From: Streptomyces marokkonensis
GTDB taxonomy: Bacteria > Actinomycetota > Actinomycetes > Streptomycetales > Streptomycetaceae
Direction: 5' to 3'
DNA: 64,000 bases
Assembly: GCF_008312835.1 (NCBI RefSeq)
Contig: NZ_VSKS01000021.1
Span: 62,001-126,000 of the forward strand
In this document: one piece after another, positions 49,901 to 59,469 of the stretch
Layout of the letters: each line of letters starts with the position of its first letter
Position numbering within the stretch: position 1 is the first letter of the stretch
The notes under the pieces: generated by a model
The model's input: the letters and a program-made list of their open reading frames with translations, nothing else
Told to the model about the DNA's origin: nothing
The model's database searches: none
Program-made: the position numbers and the translations under genes

Positions 49901-52900
49901 TCGCAGACCTGCTGCACGGGGCGGCCGTCGGACTCGACGAGGGCCGTACGCAGCACCTCGTGCCGCTCGACGAGGTCGTCCAGGGCCGCCTGCCACGCGG
50001 CACGGTCCAGGCCGCCGCGCACCCGCCAGCAGTACCACAGCAGATACGCGTCGCCCCGGTCGGAGGTGCGGTCCAGGAACCACAGGCGTTCCTGCGCGAA
50101 GGACAGCGGCAGCGGCCCGCCGCGGTCCACGGGGACGACCTCCGCGGTGGAGCCGGCGCGGGCCGCGGCCACCTTCGGGGCGAACGCGCGGACGGTGGGG
50201 TGCTCGAAGAGGGTGCGCAGCTCGATCTCCCGGCCGAGGCGCACGGCGATGCGGGAGACCGCCATGGTGGCGAGCAGGGAGTGGCCGCCGAGGTCGAAGA
50301 AGCCGTCGTCGATGCCGATCCGGTCCAGGCCCAGGACGTCGGCCCACACCTCGGCGACGACCCGCTCGGTCTCGTCGCGGGGCGCGGTGTACGCGGGGTC
50401 GTCGGCGGACCGGGTGTGCGCGGGGTCGGGCAGGGCGGAGCGGTCGAGCTTGCCGGACACGCCGACCGGGAGGGCGTCCAGGACGACGAACTCGGACGGC
50501 ACGGCGTAGTGCGGCAGGTGGCGGGCGCACCAGGCGCGCAGTTCCGCCCGGCCGGGGGCGGCGGTCGCGTCCGGGGCGGGCACGACGTAGCCGGTCAGGC
50601 TGCGTCCGGTGGCCCGGTCGGGGCGGACGGCGGCGGCGGCGACCGGCGGGCAGGCGCGCAGCACCGTTTCCACCTCGCCCAGTTCGATCCGGAAGCCGCG
50701 GATCTTGACCTGGTCGTCGCGGCGGCCGAGGAACTCCAGCTCGCCGCCGGGCGTCCAGCGCACGAGGTCGCCGGTGCGGTAGAGGCGGCCGCCGGGCGGC
50801 CCGTAAGGGTCGGGTACGAAGCGCTCGGCGGTGAGCGCGGGGTGCCCGAGGTAACCGCGGGCCACCTCCGTGCCGCCGATGAGGAGCTCGCCTCCGACAC
50901 CGACCGGCACCGGTTCGCCGTCCGCGTCGACGACGTACACGCGGCGGTCGCCCAGAGGCCTGCCGATGGGCACGGTGTCCCCCGGCGGGCCGTCGGCGTC
51001 GTGGGTGGTGGCGGTGACCGTGGTCTCGGTGGGCCCGTACGCGTTGCAGACCCGCACCCCGGGCACGGCGGCGCGCCAGACGGCGAGGGTGTCGGCCGGG
51101 ACGGCCTCGCCGCCGAGGATCAGCAGCCGCAGGGAGCCCAGGGCGCCGGCCAGCCGCCGGTCGAGACAGAGCGTGAGTTCCGACCAATAGGTGGGCGGCA
51201 CGTTGACGACGGTGAGTCCGTGCCGCTGGACGATCTCGGGCAGCTGCGTGGGCAGCCAGGGTTCGTCGGGCCGCATGACGACGGTGGCGCCGGAGGTGAG
51301 GGCGGGCAGCACCTGGTCCAGGGAGGCGTCGAAGGCGAAGGAGGCGAAGGCCAGCACGCGGTCCGCGGAGGTGATCCCGAAGCGCTGCCGGGCGGCGGCG
51401 ACGTGCGAGGCGAGGGCGGCGTGTTCGACGCCGACGGCCTTGGGGCGGCCGGTGGAGCCGGAGGTGAAGATGACGTGGGCCAGTTCACGGGGGTGCGGCC
51501 GGTGACGGGGAGCGTCCGTGGCCGGGGGGAGCGCGGCGACGTCCACCGCGACCGCCGCGAGCGGTGCGGCGAGGCCAGCGGTGGCGGATTCGGTGACCAC
51601 GCAGGTGAGCCGCGCCTCCTCGGCCATGTACCGCAGCCGCTCGGCGGGCAGTTCCGGGTCGAGGGGCACGTAGACGCCCCCCGCCCGCCAGACACCCCCG
51701 ACGGCGGCGACCGACCAGGGGCCGCGGCGCAGGAGCACGCCGACGGGGTCGCCCGCTCCCACCCCGGCGGCGCGCAACGCGGCGGCCAGTGAGCCGGTCA
51801 TGGTGTCGAGCCCGGCGTAGCTGACGCTGTGCTCGCCGCAGCGCAGCGCGGTGGCGCCGGGATCGCCGCGGAAGGCGATCGGCTCCGCCGGCTCCGCCGG
51901 ACGGTCGGGTGCGCGGTGCCACTCGGGCCGGGGCCGGCCGCGGCCGGCGGGCCCGTCGGACAGGGCACGCAGCAGGTCCTGCACGGGAGTGTCCGGATCG
52001 GCCAGGACCGCCCTGAGCAGGGCCGTGTAGGTGGCGGCGAAGGCCCGCATGGTGGCGGCGTCGAAGAGCGCGGTGGCGTACTGGAGGACGGCGGCGACGC
52101 TGCCGTCGGTCCGCAGGGTCAGGTCCAGGAAGACGTCCAGCGGCGTCTCGGCGAGCGGCGGCTCGACCAGCGTCACCTCCAGGCCGGGCATCCGTACCGG
52201 CTGGATCGGCGCGTTGAGCAGGGTGAACGAGGCCTGGGCGAGCGGGTGGCGGGACAGGTCCCGGGCGCCGCCGAGGGCACCGACGACGAGGTCGAAGGGG
52301 GCCTCGGCGTGGGCGAGGTCCACCGGCACACGACCGCGCGCCCGGTCCAGCAGGGCGCCGAAGCCGGGCCTTCCGGCCAGGTCGGCGCGGAGCACGACGG
52401 TGTTGACCAGGGGGCCGATGAGCGTGTCGGCGCCGCGCCGGGCCCGGTCGGCGAGCGTGCTGCACACGGCGACGTCGGTACGGCCCGCCCAGTGTCCGAG
52501 GAGCGCCTGGTAGGCGGTGAGCAGAAGGGTGTACCGGGTGACGCGCCGGGAGCGGGCGAGGGCGTCGACCGCGGTGACCAGGCCGGCCGGCAGCTCGAAG
52601 CGGACCACGTCGCCGGAGCCGTCCCAGACCCGCGGGCGCGGCCGGTCCGTGGGCAGGTCGAGCGGGGTGAGACCGCGCAGCCGCTCGCGCCAGTGGCCGA
52701 GGAGCCGCTCCAGCCGTTCGCCGCGCAGCCGTTCGGACTGGGCGCGGGCGAGGTCGGCGTGGCGCAGGGCGGGCGGCGCCACCGGCTCACCCCGGTAGCC
52801 GGCGGCGAGTTCGTCCAGCAGGACGCCCCATGACCAGCCGTCCACGGCGATGTGGTGCACCTCCACGAGCAGCAGGTGCTCGTCGGGGGCGACGCGGGCG

Positions 52901-53274
52901 AGCACGGCGCGCACCGGGTGCTGTGCCGACAGGTCGACGGGGCGTCCCAGCCGGCGCGCGAACAACTCCTCCGGCCCGTCCGCCTCGACCCGCTCCAGTG
53001 CCACGTCCGCGGGCGGGTCGACCACCGGGACCGGTTCCCCGCCGACGGCGCGGAACCGGGTGCGCAGCACCTCGTGCCGCGCCACGATCCCGGACAGCGA
53101 CCGCTCCAGCCGGTCCGCGTCCAGCGGGCCCCGCAGCCGCAGGACCAGGGGAAGCATGGATCCGGTCGAGGAACCGGCCAACTGGTCCAGGAACCACAGG
53201 CGGCGCTGCGCGAAGGATGCCGCGCCGGGGTCGACGTCGTTCGGAGCCTTGTCGTGGGCCGGTCCTGCTGTCAC
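46981..53274 (-). CDS. NRPS, two modules (C-A-T-C-A-T)
   Basis: Assembly-line enzyme of 2097 residues, first gene of the NRPS operon. Domains: C (about 10-430, HHIAVDGWS), A (455-950), T (965-1035, GGHSLLAT), C (1050-1480, HHAVTDGWS), A (1500-1985), T (2000-2070, GGHSLRAV). It begins with a C domain, so it needs an upstream donor: either an acyl group or the aminoacyl carrier encoded at 21387. Hand-derived codes are near DADNIGAVTK and DAEEVGTISK; the acidic residues at 239 and 278 of the second suggest a basic side chain, but I cannot name the substrate. GTG 53274 follows GGAGG; a longer in-frame extension is Gly/Arg-rich and not NRPS-like. It has no TE, so it hands over to the downstream NRPS. 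Confidence 0.93.
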   Translation of the reverse strand: MTAGPAHDKAPNDVDPGAASFAQRRLWFLDQLAGSSTGSMLPLVLRLRGPLDADRLERSLSGIVARHEVLRTRFRAVGGEPVPVVDPPADVALERVEADGPEELFARRLGRPVDLSAQHPVRAVLARVAPDEHLLLVEVHHIAVDGWSWGVLLDELAAGYRGEPVAPPALRHADLARAQSERLRGERLERLLGHWRERLRGLTPLDLPTDRPRPRVWDGSGDVVRFELPAGLVTAVDALARSRRVTRYTLLLTAYQALLGHWAGRTDVAVCSTLADRARRGADTLIGPLVNTVVLRADLAGRPGFGALLDRARGRVPVDLAHAEAPFDLVVGALGGARDLSRHPLAQASFTLLNAPIQPVRMPGLEVTLVEPPLAETPLDVFLDLTLRTDGSVAAVLQYATALFDAATMRAFAATYTALLRAVLADPDTPVQDLLRALSDGPAGRGRPRPEWHRAPDRPAEPAEPIAFRGDPGATALRCGEHSVSYAGLDTMTGSLAAALRAAGVGAGDPVGVLLRRGPWSVAAVGGVWRAGGVYVPLDPELPAERLRYMAEEARLTCVVTESATAGLAAPLAAVAVDVAALPPATDAPRHRPHPRELAHVIFTSGSTGRPKAVGVEHAALASHVAAARQRFGITSADRVLAFASFAFDASLDQVLPALTSGATVVMRPDEPWLPTQLPEIVQRHGLTVVNVPPTYWSELTLCLDRRLAGALGSLRLLILGGEAVPADTLAVWRAAVPGVRVCNAYGPTETTVTATTHDADGPPGDTVPIGRPLGDRRVYVVDADGEPVPVGVGGELLIGGTEVARGYLGHPALTAERFVPDPYGPPGGRLYRTGDLVRWTPGGELEFLGRRDDQVKIRGFRIELGEVETVLRACPPVAAAAVRPDRATGRSLTGYVVPAPDATAAPGRAELRAWCARHLPHYAVPSEFVVLDALPVGVSGKLDRSALPDPAHTRSADDPAYTAPRDETERVVAEVWADVLGLDRIGIDDGFFDLGGHSLLATMAVSRIAVRLGREIELRTLFEHPTVRAFAPKVAAARAGSTAEVVPVDRGGPLPLSFAQERLWFLDRTSDRGDAYLLWYCWRVRGGLDRAAWQAALDDLVERHEVLRTALVESDGRPVQQVCDPAAVPLLWERAPEAPDEGARVAAVRRLAAAHATRRFDLARPPLLRAGVWELAADDHVVLLAFHHAVTDGWSKGVLLDELGRHYAARLAGGHASPAPLPVQYGDYAVWQRDRAESGALEPQLAYWERILQDAPVLELPTDRPRPAAFTGRGGAVEIDLPGALVDRVDALARERGATRFMVLVAAAQTVLARWTGQTDVCVGTPVAGRGRLELEPLVGFFVNTVVLRTDLSGRPSFGSLVDRVRDVVLGAFDHQEVPFEQVVERLRPERDLSRNPLFQAMVDVQESVTAGTGLPGLETADFALPWGSAKFDLTATFVIRPDRFALNVEYAADLFGPDTATRFAHHVGRVLEALLADPDARADEAALLSADERRRLLAGAGRDARPAPPFEVTGPPHAPAVVCEDTVMDHARLDALTGGLAAALVRAGTVPGDAVGVCVGRGVWSVAAMLAVWRAGGVYVPLDPRLPEERLRYMCEEAAVRRLVCDARTRDRAAALGTGAVDVGDVLPDPAGPRHVPGGDDLAYVIFTSGSTGRPKAVGVEHHALDAHVATARETFGLTARDRVLTFASTSFDASLEQILPALSTGATVLVRPDEIWTPEELAAYVAAERVTVMELTPSYWTELVARLDALAPRLASLRLLVTGGETLPADPLARWFAHLPGVPVVNTYGPTETVISATAHTVAAAPDGRVPIGRPLGSRRAYVIDPLGEPVPDGVPGELLLGGPETARGYLGRPALTAERFVPDPFGTPGGRLYRTGDVVRRRPDGNLEFLGRNDDQVKIRGFRVEPGEAEAVLRAHPGVRGAAVVVRPLGGETALVGYAAGDGLSEESLRRHCRARLPHYLVPAAFVLLDALPLTVQGKLDTAALPDPEASAPQAGVAPRTPAETVVAQIWCEVLDLPKVGVHDDFFALGGHSLRAVAVASRLRTAFDCPLQVRDLFEHPTVERLAAEVERRLLELISQMSDDEIGLSLTADL

Positions 53275-53702
53275 TGTGAGCCTCCAAGCGGTGTTTTGCA
53301 GCAGACTGCCGCCGGCGGCCGGGGGCCCATAGGGAAGAAGACGCAGCACCGCGAGCAGAGGTACGGTGACGCCGCCCGGGTGCGTGGCGAGCAGCAGCCG
53401 GACCTCCTGGAGCCGGATCCGCTTCCACGTCCCACCCGCACTCGCCGCCGATCTCCCGGCCTGCCGGCCACCTCCAGCGACACCGGCTCCGCCGAGGTCT
53501 TCCGGGACGAGGACACCGACTACGCGACCCGCATCCGGACAGTCGGCGGCCGGGCCGGACTCCAGGTCGGGGCAGGGGGTTTCCACGGGTGCGACGCCCT
53601 GCACCCGCAGGCGCGGATCCCGGCCGCGTCCCGCCGGCCCGCACCACATGGCTCGCCCGGCTGCCGACCGCCCGAGCCGCGCGGCCGCGGCGACCGCGTG
53701 GT
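53275..53702 (-). promoter_or_regulatory. Upstream region of the NRPS operon
   Basis: About 430 bases without a convincing gene on either strand. They must include the promoter of the NRPS-P450-MFS operon. The stretch nearest the start is slightly A-rich on the minus strand (CTGCAAAACACCGCTTGGAGG). I found no clear palindrome or -10/-35 pair. Confidence 0.4.
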
Positions 53703-53736
53703 CCGGGGGAGCCCTACAGCCGGGGGAGCCCTACAG
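53703..53736. repeat. Exact 17-base tandem duplication at a gene end
   Basis: CCGGGGGAGCCCTACAG occurs at 53703-53719 and again at 53720-53736. The second copy includes the stop codon of the SpoIIE phosphatase gene, so the duplication just repeats its last bases downstream. Confidence 0.9.
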
Positions 53737-54999
53737 ACGGACGACGATCAGGGCGATGTCGTCGCGTCCGCCGTGGGCCACGCCCAGGCGCGTGAGCAGG
53801 GTGTCGGCCAGGTCGTCGGGGTCCATCCGGGCGTGGCGGGCCAGGGTGTCGCTGAGGCGGAGCAACCCCGCGTCGATGTCCTCGCCGCGGCGTTCGACGA
53901 GACCGTCCGTGTACAGCACGAGGGTGTCACCCGGCGCGTAGGGCACCGTTGCCTGCGGGCGGGACGTCTCGTCGGTCAGGACCCCCAGGGGCGGGTCGGT
54001 GGCCTGGTCGAGCAGGTCGACGGTGCCCTCAAGGCGGCACAGGACCGGCGGGAGATGACCCGCGCAGGTGTAGGTGATGGTGCGGTGGCCGACGTCGACG
54101 ACGGCCTTCGCCGCGGTCGTCGCCAGGGCGCTCTCGAACGTCCGCGCGTACCCGCTGAGGACGTCCATCGCCCTGCCGGGTTCGGGGACGGCACGGATGG
54201 CGGCGGACAGGGCGCTGCGCAGCATGCCCATCACGGCGGCGGCCTCCAGACCGTGGCCGACCACGTCGCCGACCGCGACGGTGAATTGGCCGTCGGGCAG
54301 GTCGACCACGTCGTACCAGTCGCCGCAGACGTTGAGGGACCGGGTGGCGGGCATGTAGCGCACGGCGATCTCACGGTGCCCGGCCAGGTCCGGGGAGTGC
54401 AGCATGGCCTCCTGCAGGGTGAGGGCGGTCCGGCGCTCCCGGTCATGGGCCTCGCGGAGCTCCTCGTTGAGACGCTGCAGGTCCTGCGCCCGGGTGAACA
54501 GCTCGGCCTCCAGCGCCTCCCGTTCCCTGTGCGCGTCCGCCGACTCCGTACCGGGAGGAGGGGAGGGACGGGACGAGCGGGAGGGACGGGCGAGCATGAA
54601 CTCGGTCATGTCCACCACCCGGTGGATGATCCACCGCACCTCTCCGTCCGGGCCGAGGACGGGTGTGTTGAGGGGGGACCACCACCTGGACCGGAACACC
54701 CCGGGCCGCTCCGGAAGAGCGAGGTCGTACCTCTGCACCGCCATCGTGTCCGGCTTCTTCGAGCTCAGGACCCGCTGCAGGGAGGCGGTCAGGTTGGCCA
54801 CGCCGTCGGCGGCCGGATCCGAGGGATTGTCGGGGTGGGCCTCGAAGAGGAACCGGCCGACGAGGTCCTCCCTCGTCCGGCCCGTCACCTGGAGGTAGGC
54901 ATCGTTGACCTCGACGACCATCAGGTCGGGGTCCAGCAGCAGCAAAGGGCTGGGCGTCGCGGTGAACACCGCCCGGTAGTCGATCCCCGATGTGCTCAC
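53731..54999 (-). CDS. PAS-SpoIIE (PP2C-type) serine phosphatase
   Basis: Signalling phosphatase of 422 residues. The N-terminal PAS sensor (about 5-130, YRAVFTATPSPLLLLDPDLMVVEVNDAYLQVTGR) is followed by a coiled-coil linker (about 155-195, EREALEAELFTRAQDLQRLNEELREAHDRE). The SpoIIE/PP2C domain (about 215-422) has metal-binding Asp residues in VCGDWYD, VGDVVGHG and GRDDIALIV. Proteins of this type in Streptomyces dephosphorylate anti-anti-sigma factors. GTG 54999 follows GGGAGAG. A role in the neighbouring biosynthesis is not indicated. Confidence 0.9.
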   Translation of the reverse strand: MSTSGIDYRAVFTATPSPLLLLDPDLMVVEVNDAYLQVTGRTREDLVGRFLFEAHPDNPSDPAADGVANLTASLQRVLSSKKPDTMAVQRYDLALPERPGVFRSRWWSPLNTPVLGPDGEVRWIIHRVVDMTEFMLARPSRSSRPSPPPGTESADAHREREALEAELFTRAQDLQRLNEELREAHDRERRTALTLQEAMLHSPDLAGHREIAVRYMPATRSLNVCGDWYDVVDLPDGQFTVAVGDVVGHGLEAAAVMGMLRSALSAAIRAVPEPGRAMDVLSGYARTFESALATTAAKAVVDVGHRTITYTCAGHLPPVLCRLEGTVDLLDQATDPPLGVLTDETSRPQATVPYAPGDTLVLYTDGLVERRGEDIDAGLLRLSDTLARHARMDPDDLADTLLTRLGVAHGGRDDIALIVVRL

Positions 55000-55103
55000 G
55001 TGCGCTCTCCCGGTCCGTCGCCTGCTTACTCCCACCTTCGACTATGCGCCCGGTCCCCGGCCCGGCGCGGCCGGAGCGAGGTGAACGGCGGTCCGGGGTG
55101 TGC

Positions 55104-55310
55104 TCAGCCGGTGCTGTTGCGCAGACGTGTGATCGCGGCCTGCAGATCGTCGAAGGCCCGTTGCTCCTGGCGTGGGGAGGTGTGCGCTGCCGGGAAGAGG
55201 CTGTCGCGAGCGCCTCGGGCCCGTGCGTAGGCGTCGAAGCGGACGACGACCTCGTCGATCAGGTCCTGCGGCGGGGGAGAGGGCTCAAGGGACTCGTGGT
55301 GGGACGGCAT
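55104..55310 (-). CDS. Small protein of unknown function
   Basis: Sixty-eight residues, acidic and helical (LIDEVVVRFDAYARARGARDSLF, then RQEQRAFDDLQAAITRLRNS). It does not match a family I know. Codon use is typical of the neighbourhood, and its position between the SpoIIE and glycosyltransferase genes leaves room for it. The ribosome site is weak. It could be a partner of the SpoIIE phosphatase, but only proximity supports that. Confidence 0.5.
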   Translation of the reverse strand: MPSHHESLEPSPPPQDLIDEVVVRFDAYARARGARDSLFPAAHTSPRQEQRAFDDLQAAITRLRNSTG

Positions 55311-55511
55311 GGCGGGTCATTCCGGGTGAGGGGGATACGGCCGTGTGCGCGGGGACACCACGGTGCGGCGTCCCCCCTCGTGCGAGCGGTCCACGAGGGC
55401 CTCCGAGGGCTTCCGGGAGGGACGGGACGCCGACCGGGGGTTCCCGGCACACAGCCGCGCACCCTACGCAGGCCGGCCGCCCCACGACGGGTCCGCAGGT
55501 CGGCAACCTTC

Positions 55512-55552
55512 GGGGCCCTCCGACTGCCGGGATCAGGCAGGGTGAGGGCCCC
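55512..55552 (-). terminator. Hairpin terminator after the glycosyltransferase gene
   Basis: Nine-base stem GGGGCCCTC (55512-55520) with GAGGGCCCC (55544-55552), with a second inner pairing CTGCC/GGCAG. It lies about 70 bases beyond the glycosyltransferase stop in a 309-base gap (55311-55619) that otherwise holds nothing I can identify. Confidence 0.55.
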
Positions 55553-55619
55553 ACCCGGCCGGGAACGCCGGGACGCGACCCGAGCGGGAGGCACCTCGCA
55601 CCGCCCGGCGGCGCGCGGT

Positions 55620-56855
55620 TCACCGGGATGCGGACGGCCTCGCCCGGACGGCCGTGTCGAGCAGCAGTCGCGCGGCCACCGCCGCCCCGTCGGTGCGGAC
55701 GGCCCCGGCCACGGCCCGCGCCCGCCTGCGGACCGCGGGATCCAGGGCCGCCGTGAGCGCGGCGGACAGGGAGTCGCGGGTCGGCTCCGGCCCGTGGTGA
55801 ACCGAGCCGATCCCCAGCCCGGCCACCCGGGCGCCCCAGTACGGCTGGTCCGCGATCCGGGGGACCACCACCTGAGGGGCACCGGCGCGGGCGGCCGCCG
55901 TCGTGGTCCCCGCCCCGCCGTGGTGCACGACGGCGGCGACCCGCCGGAACAGTGCCTGCTGGTTCACCTCGCCGGTGACGAAGCAGTCGTCGGCGTCGTC
56001 GACCGGGGCCAGGTCCGCCCAGCCGCGGGCGAGGAGTACGCGGCGGCCCTGCGCACGTCCGGCCTCGACGGCCACCCGTGCGATGCCCTCGGGGGCGTGC
56101 GCGGCCATGCTGCCGAAGCCCACGTACACCGGCGGTGCGCCGGCCTCCAGGAACGCCTCGAGCTCGTCCGGGAGTGGACGCTCGTCGGGCAGGAACCACG
56201 GCCCGGTCTGCACGATGTCGAGGTCCGTCATGCCCTGCGAGGGGCACAGCGTCGCGTCCGCCGCCAGCCACGGCCGGCCGGTGAGCACGTGGTCGCGGAC
56301 GTTGTCCACGGGCGGCAGGCCGATCGCCGCCCGATGCCTGTTGAGCGCCTCCCCGTACAGCGCGTTCACCCTCAGGGCGTCCTGTTCCCACAGCACCCGG
56401 TTGTCGGTCTCGTCCCGCGGGGACGGTGTGCCCGGCCGCGCACCCGGCGCGACGTGCCGCGACGGCAGGCCGACGGTGTGGAAGCACGCGAACACGTACG
56501 GGATGCCGAGCTTCTCGGCCACGTCACGGGCGCCGGCCGGCAGCAGACCGGTCGCCAGCAGCGCCCCGCACCCGTCGGCCGCCGCCGCGAGGGTGCCGAA
56601 CCGCGCGGCGACCAGCTCCGGGGCGAGCCGGAACGCGTCCCGCGCCGTCGGCGGCCTGCCACCGGCCACCACCGAGCGCACCGTCGGGCCGAGCGGCACC
56701 AGGGGCACACCCGCACGCGCCAGCAGAGTCACGAACTCCTCGTCCGGTGGCGCGCACACCCGCGCCTCGACGCCGAGCTCCCGCAGCGCCACCGCCAGTC
56801 CCGCCAGCGGTTCGACGTCTCCGCGCGATCCCCATGTCGTCAGCAGTACTCGCAC
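55620..56855 (-). CDS. GT1-family glycosyltransferase
   Basis: Enzyme of 411 residues with the GT-B fold of the UDP-glycosyltransferase/macrolide glycosyltransferase family. It begins VRVLLTTWGSRGDVEPLAGLAVALRELG, the typical N-terminal start. The donor-binding signature includes VAAVVHHGGAGTTTAAARAGAPQVVVP (about 330-356). The acceptor could be a natural product or a lipid/sterol. GTG 56855 follows GGGAG; an ATG 27 bases upstream is possible. It stands alone, divergent from a GNAT gene, and is separated from the NRPS operon by the SpoIIE gene. Glycosylation of the cluster product is possible but not supported by operon structure. Confidence 0.88.
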   Translation of the reverse strand: MRVLLTTWGSRGDVEPLAGLAVALRELGVEARVCAPPDEEFVTLLARAGVPLVPLGPTVRSVVAGGRPPTARDAFRLAPELVAARFGTLAAAADGCGALLATGLLPAGARDVAEKLGIPYVFACFHTVGLPSRHVAPGARPGTPSPRDETDNRVLWEQDALRVNALYGEALNRHRAAIGLPPVDNVRDHVLTGRPWLAADATLCPSQGMTDLDIVQTGPWFLPDERPLPDELEAFLEAGAPPVYVGFGSMAAHAPEGIARVAVEAGRAQGRRVLLARGWADLAPVDDADDCFVTGEVNQQALFRRVAAVVHHGGAGTTTAAARAGAPQVVVPRIADQPYWGARVAGLGIGSVHHGPEPTRDSLSAALTAALDPAVRRRARAVAGAVRTDGAAVAARLLLDTAVRARPSASR

Positions 56856-57085
56856 TCCGCGTCTCCCGTTCTTGCAGGTCATGGCGTTCGGCCGCCGATT
56901 CTGCGGTACGACCCGGGCCTTGCCGCAAGCCCCCCGGTGCGCTATACGTTGAGTGTGGCGAGGAGCGCGGACTCCTTGCCTTTCCTCATGCCGCCCCTCC
57001 GCGGACTCCCCGCGCCGGCATCCACGGCGGCGTATCGGCCGGAGGCCACCTTCCCCGGGGCCGGGTCCATCAGGGATCATGAAGC

Positions 57086-57955
57086 ATGCGCTCGGACGGC
57101 TGGCACCTCACCGAAGACGTCGAGGAATTCCTCGCCCGGGCCGGGGACTTCCTGCGCTCGCGCCCGGCCATGCACACCATGGCGCTGTCCGTGACCGAGA
57201 AGCTGCGCACCCTCACCACGGCCGCAGACGGTGTACCGGCACCGGTCTTCGGCCGGCTGGAGCAGGCCGGCGAGGTCCGCGCCACCTTCTACCGGCTCCC
57301 GTCCCGCGGCCTGAGCGTCACTCCGCTCACCCCCGAGCAGGCCGACGGCCTCGCCGCCCACCTGGCGGGCCTCGGGCACTCACTTCCCTACGTCACGGCG
57401 GATCACGGCACCGCCACCGCCTTCGCCGAGGCCTGGCGGCGGCACACGGGCGCCACGTCGACGTTCCGCGTCGGGCTCCGACTCCACCGCCTGGGCACGC
57501 TCACCCCGCCGGAGCCGGAACCGGCGGGCAGGGGCCGGCTCGTGGGCGAGGGGGAGCGAGAGCACCTCATGCGCTGGTGCCGTGAGTTCGCCGCGGACGT
57601 CGGGGAAGCCGTCACCATCGACGCCGGCTCCTGGGCCTCGACACGCTTCGCCGAGAAGAGCTACACGTTCTGGGAGACCCCGGACGGCACGCCCGTCTCC
57701 ATGGCGGGCGTGAACCCGATGGTCGGGGGCCAGGCCCGGATCGACCCCGTCTACACCCCCGCACACCTGCGCGGCCGCGGCTACGCGGCCGCCGTGACGG
57801 TCGAGGTGAGCCGGGCCGCACTGGCCGCGGGAGCCGAGGAGGTCGTGCTCTTCACGAACGCGGCCAACCCCACCAGCAACGCCCTCTACCGGCGCGTCGG
57901 TTACGTCCCGATCGCCGACTGGACCGTCCACGACTTCACGTACGCCACCCCTTGA
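57086..57955 (+). CDS. GNAT-family N-acetyltransferase (two-part)
   Basis: Protein of 289 residues. The C-terminal GNAT domain (about 160-289) has the acetyl-CoA motif VYTPAHLRGRGYAAAVTVEVS (R-G-R-G-Y) and the late motif ALYRRVGYVP. The first 150 residues are a divergent half (LTEDVEEFLARAGDFLRSRPAMHTM) seen in streptomycete GNATs of unknown substrate. The gene diverges from the glycosyltransferase gene across 230 bases that show no clear promoter elements. Confidence 0.85.
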   Translation: MRSDGWHLTEDVEEFLARAGDFLRSRPAMHTMALSVTEKLRTLTTAADGVPAPVFGRLEQAGEVRATFYRLPSRGLSVTPLTPEQADGLAAHLAGLGHSLPYVTADHGTATAFAEAWRRHTGATSTFRVGLRLHRLGTLTPPEPEPAGRGRLVGEGEREHLMRWCREFAADVGEAVTIDAGSWASTRFAEKSYTFWETPDGTPVSMAGVNPMVGGQARIDPVYTPAHLRGRGYAAAVTVEVSRAALAAGAEEVVLFTNAANPTSNALYRRVGYVPIADWTVHDFTYATP

Positions 57956-58153
57956 GGCCGGCCCGTCGGACGCCCCGGCCGCGACACCGCCGACCCCGGG
58001 CCACCGGCTCCGTGCGGGCACGCCGGATGCCGGCCCAGTGCGAACGGCGGGCCCGGCGGCCCAGGCGGACATGCAGACGCTGACACCGCGTACCGCCCGG
58101 CCGCCGGTGGAGGACGGGCCGGCGCCGGGCCGCAGGCTGCCGACGCGTCGGCT

Positions 58154-59167
58154 CTACGACGACTCGCGCACGACCAGCTCCGTAGGCAGCGTCAACTGCT
58201 GCCGGGGCGCGCCGTTCAGGGTGATGCCGGTGAGGATCCGGGCCATCGTGCGGCCCAGTTCCTCCACCGGCTGACGCACCGTCGTCAGTGGCGGATTGGT
58301 GTGGCGCGCGAGAACGGAGTCCTCGAACCCGACCACCGCGACATCACCGGGTACTCGCCGCTTCCGCTGGCGCAACTCGGCCAGCGCGCCGACCGCCATG
58401 AGGTCGGAGGCGGCGAAGACGGCGTCCAGGTCCGGTGCGCGTTCAAGAAGCGAACGCATGGCGCGGCTGCCGCTTTCCTCCGTGAAGTCGCCTGCCTCCA
58501 CCAGCAGTTCGGCGGCCGGCACACCCGCCTCCTCATGGGCGGCGCGCCATCCGGCGAGCCGGCTGCGGCCGACGTCCATGTCCTGCGGACCGGTGATCGT
58601 GGCGATCCTCTTCCTGCCGCGGTCCAGCAGGTGCCGGACCGCCTGGGCGGCCCCTCCGGCGTTGTCGGAGTTGACGTAGCTCAGCTGCTCGCCCGCGTCA
58701 CGGCGGCCGGCGAGCACGGTGGGCAGGCCCATCTCCTCCAGCATGCCGGGCAGCCGGTCCTCGGCGTGGACGGAGACCAGCAGGACGCCGTCCACGCGGC
58801 GCGTCGCCACCGATTCGGTGAGCTGGTCCCGCTCGGCCTGGTCCCGCACCAGCATGAGCTGCAGCTGCGTCCGGCTCTCGGCGAGAGCGCCGCTGACACC
58901 GCGGATCAGCGCGGCGAAGAACGGCTCCGAACCGAGCCTGCTCTCCGATTCCGGGATCACCAGGGCCACGGCGTTGGTGCGGTTGGTCACCAGACCGCGG
59001 GCGACCGAGTTGGGGACGTAGTTCAGTTCCTTGATCGCGGCCAGGACCCTGGCCCGCGCGTCGGCACTGACGAGTTCGGAACCGTTGACGACGCGGGAGA
59101 CCGTGGTGCGGCCCACCCCGGCGCGGGCGGCGACCGTTTTGATCGTGGGACGGCGGTTGCCGCTCAT
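58154..59167 (-). CDS. LacI-family regulator of the ceb-like sugar locus
   Basis: Repressor of 337 residues. The LacI helix-turn-helix is PTIKTVAARAGVGRTTVSRV (about 7-26), with hinge NSVARGLVTNRTNAVAL. An effector-binding domain follows (60-330). It diverges from a binding protein-permease-permease-GH1 set, the same layout as cebR-cebEFG-bglC in Streptomyces, so it is a strong CebR candidate by position. The boxes beside it (TGGGAACGTGCCCA type) differ from the classical CebR box at the centre, so it may instead be a CebR paralogue with altered specificity. GGGGGAG sits four bases ahead of the ATG. Confidence 0.88.
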   Translation of the reverse strand: MSGNRRPTIKTVAARAGVGRTTVSRVVNGSELVSADARARVLAAIKELNYVPNSVARGLVTNRTNAVALVIPESESRLGSEPFFAALIRGVSGALAESRTQLQLMLVRDQAERDQLTESVATRRVDGVLLVSVHAEDRLPGMLEEMGLPTVLAGRRDAGEQLSYVNSDNAGGAAQAVRHLLDRGRKRIATITGPQDMDVGRSRLAGWRAAHEEAGVPAAELLVEAGDFTEESGSRAMRSLLERAPDLDAVFAASDLMAVGALAELRQRKRRVPGDVAVVGFEDSVLARHTNPPLTTVRQPVEELGRTMARILTGITLNGAPRQQLTLPTELVVRESS

Positions 59168-59317
59168 GTACTCCCCCCTCGGCGGCCGCGGCGGCGTTGT
59201 CCGCCGCGGAGATGACCAGCGGCAATTCTTGCAGACGCCGTCGGCGGCACCGCACCGCCGCGGGACGGGCCACCGGGCGCCGTGCTCGGTTCGTGATGAC
59301 GAGTTGTTTTCAAGTTA

Positions 59318-59394
59318 TTGACAGATCCGTCCATGAGCCAGGAGTCTTCGAGGCGCGGTGGGAACGTGCCCACCCTTGAGTGGGCACGTTCCCA
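59318..59394 (+). promoter_or_regulatory. ceb-like promoter with paired LacI-type operators
   Basis: TTGACA at 59318-59323 is a clear -35; the -10 near 59341 is weak. Downstream lie TGGGAACGTGCCCA (59359-59372) and TGGGCACGTTCCCA (59381-59394), exact reverse complements of each other, 22 bases apart centre to centre. Each is also a near-palindrome with one mismatched pair. Repressor bound here would block the start region. No other element was recognised in the 302-base gap 59168-59469. Confidence 0.75.
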
Positions 59395-59469
59395 CTTCTA
59401 TCAGAGCCGCTGTAGTCATCGCAGAACTCGTCACTTCGATGTGTCAGCGCCGTCGCTAGGAGGAGATCC

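Noticed and set aside
46888-51792. A 1634-codon open frame on the plus strand inside the NRPS genes
   Set aside because: It is antisense to two NRPS genes whose every core motif is in place. Its protein is a Gly/Val/Arg/Ala-rich low-complexity string, the usual shadow of high-GC coding DNA.
53275-53649. N-terminal extension of the first NRPS by 125 residues
   Set aside because: The extension is Gly/Arg/Pro-rich and unlike any NRPS linker. GTG 53274 has a GGAGG ribosome site and starts right before the condensation domain.
55104-55310. Second candidate ribosomal precursor peptide
   Set aside because: It is a charged helical protein without a Ser/Thr/Cys-rich end and lies beyond the SpoIIE gene, away from the LanM gene.
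55620-56855. Glycosyltransferase as part of the peptide cluster
   Set aside because: It is beyond the SpoIIE and small-protein genes, is not in an operon with cluster genes, and no sugar biosynthesis genes are present. It is left as unassigned.
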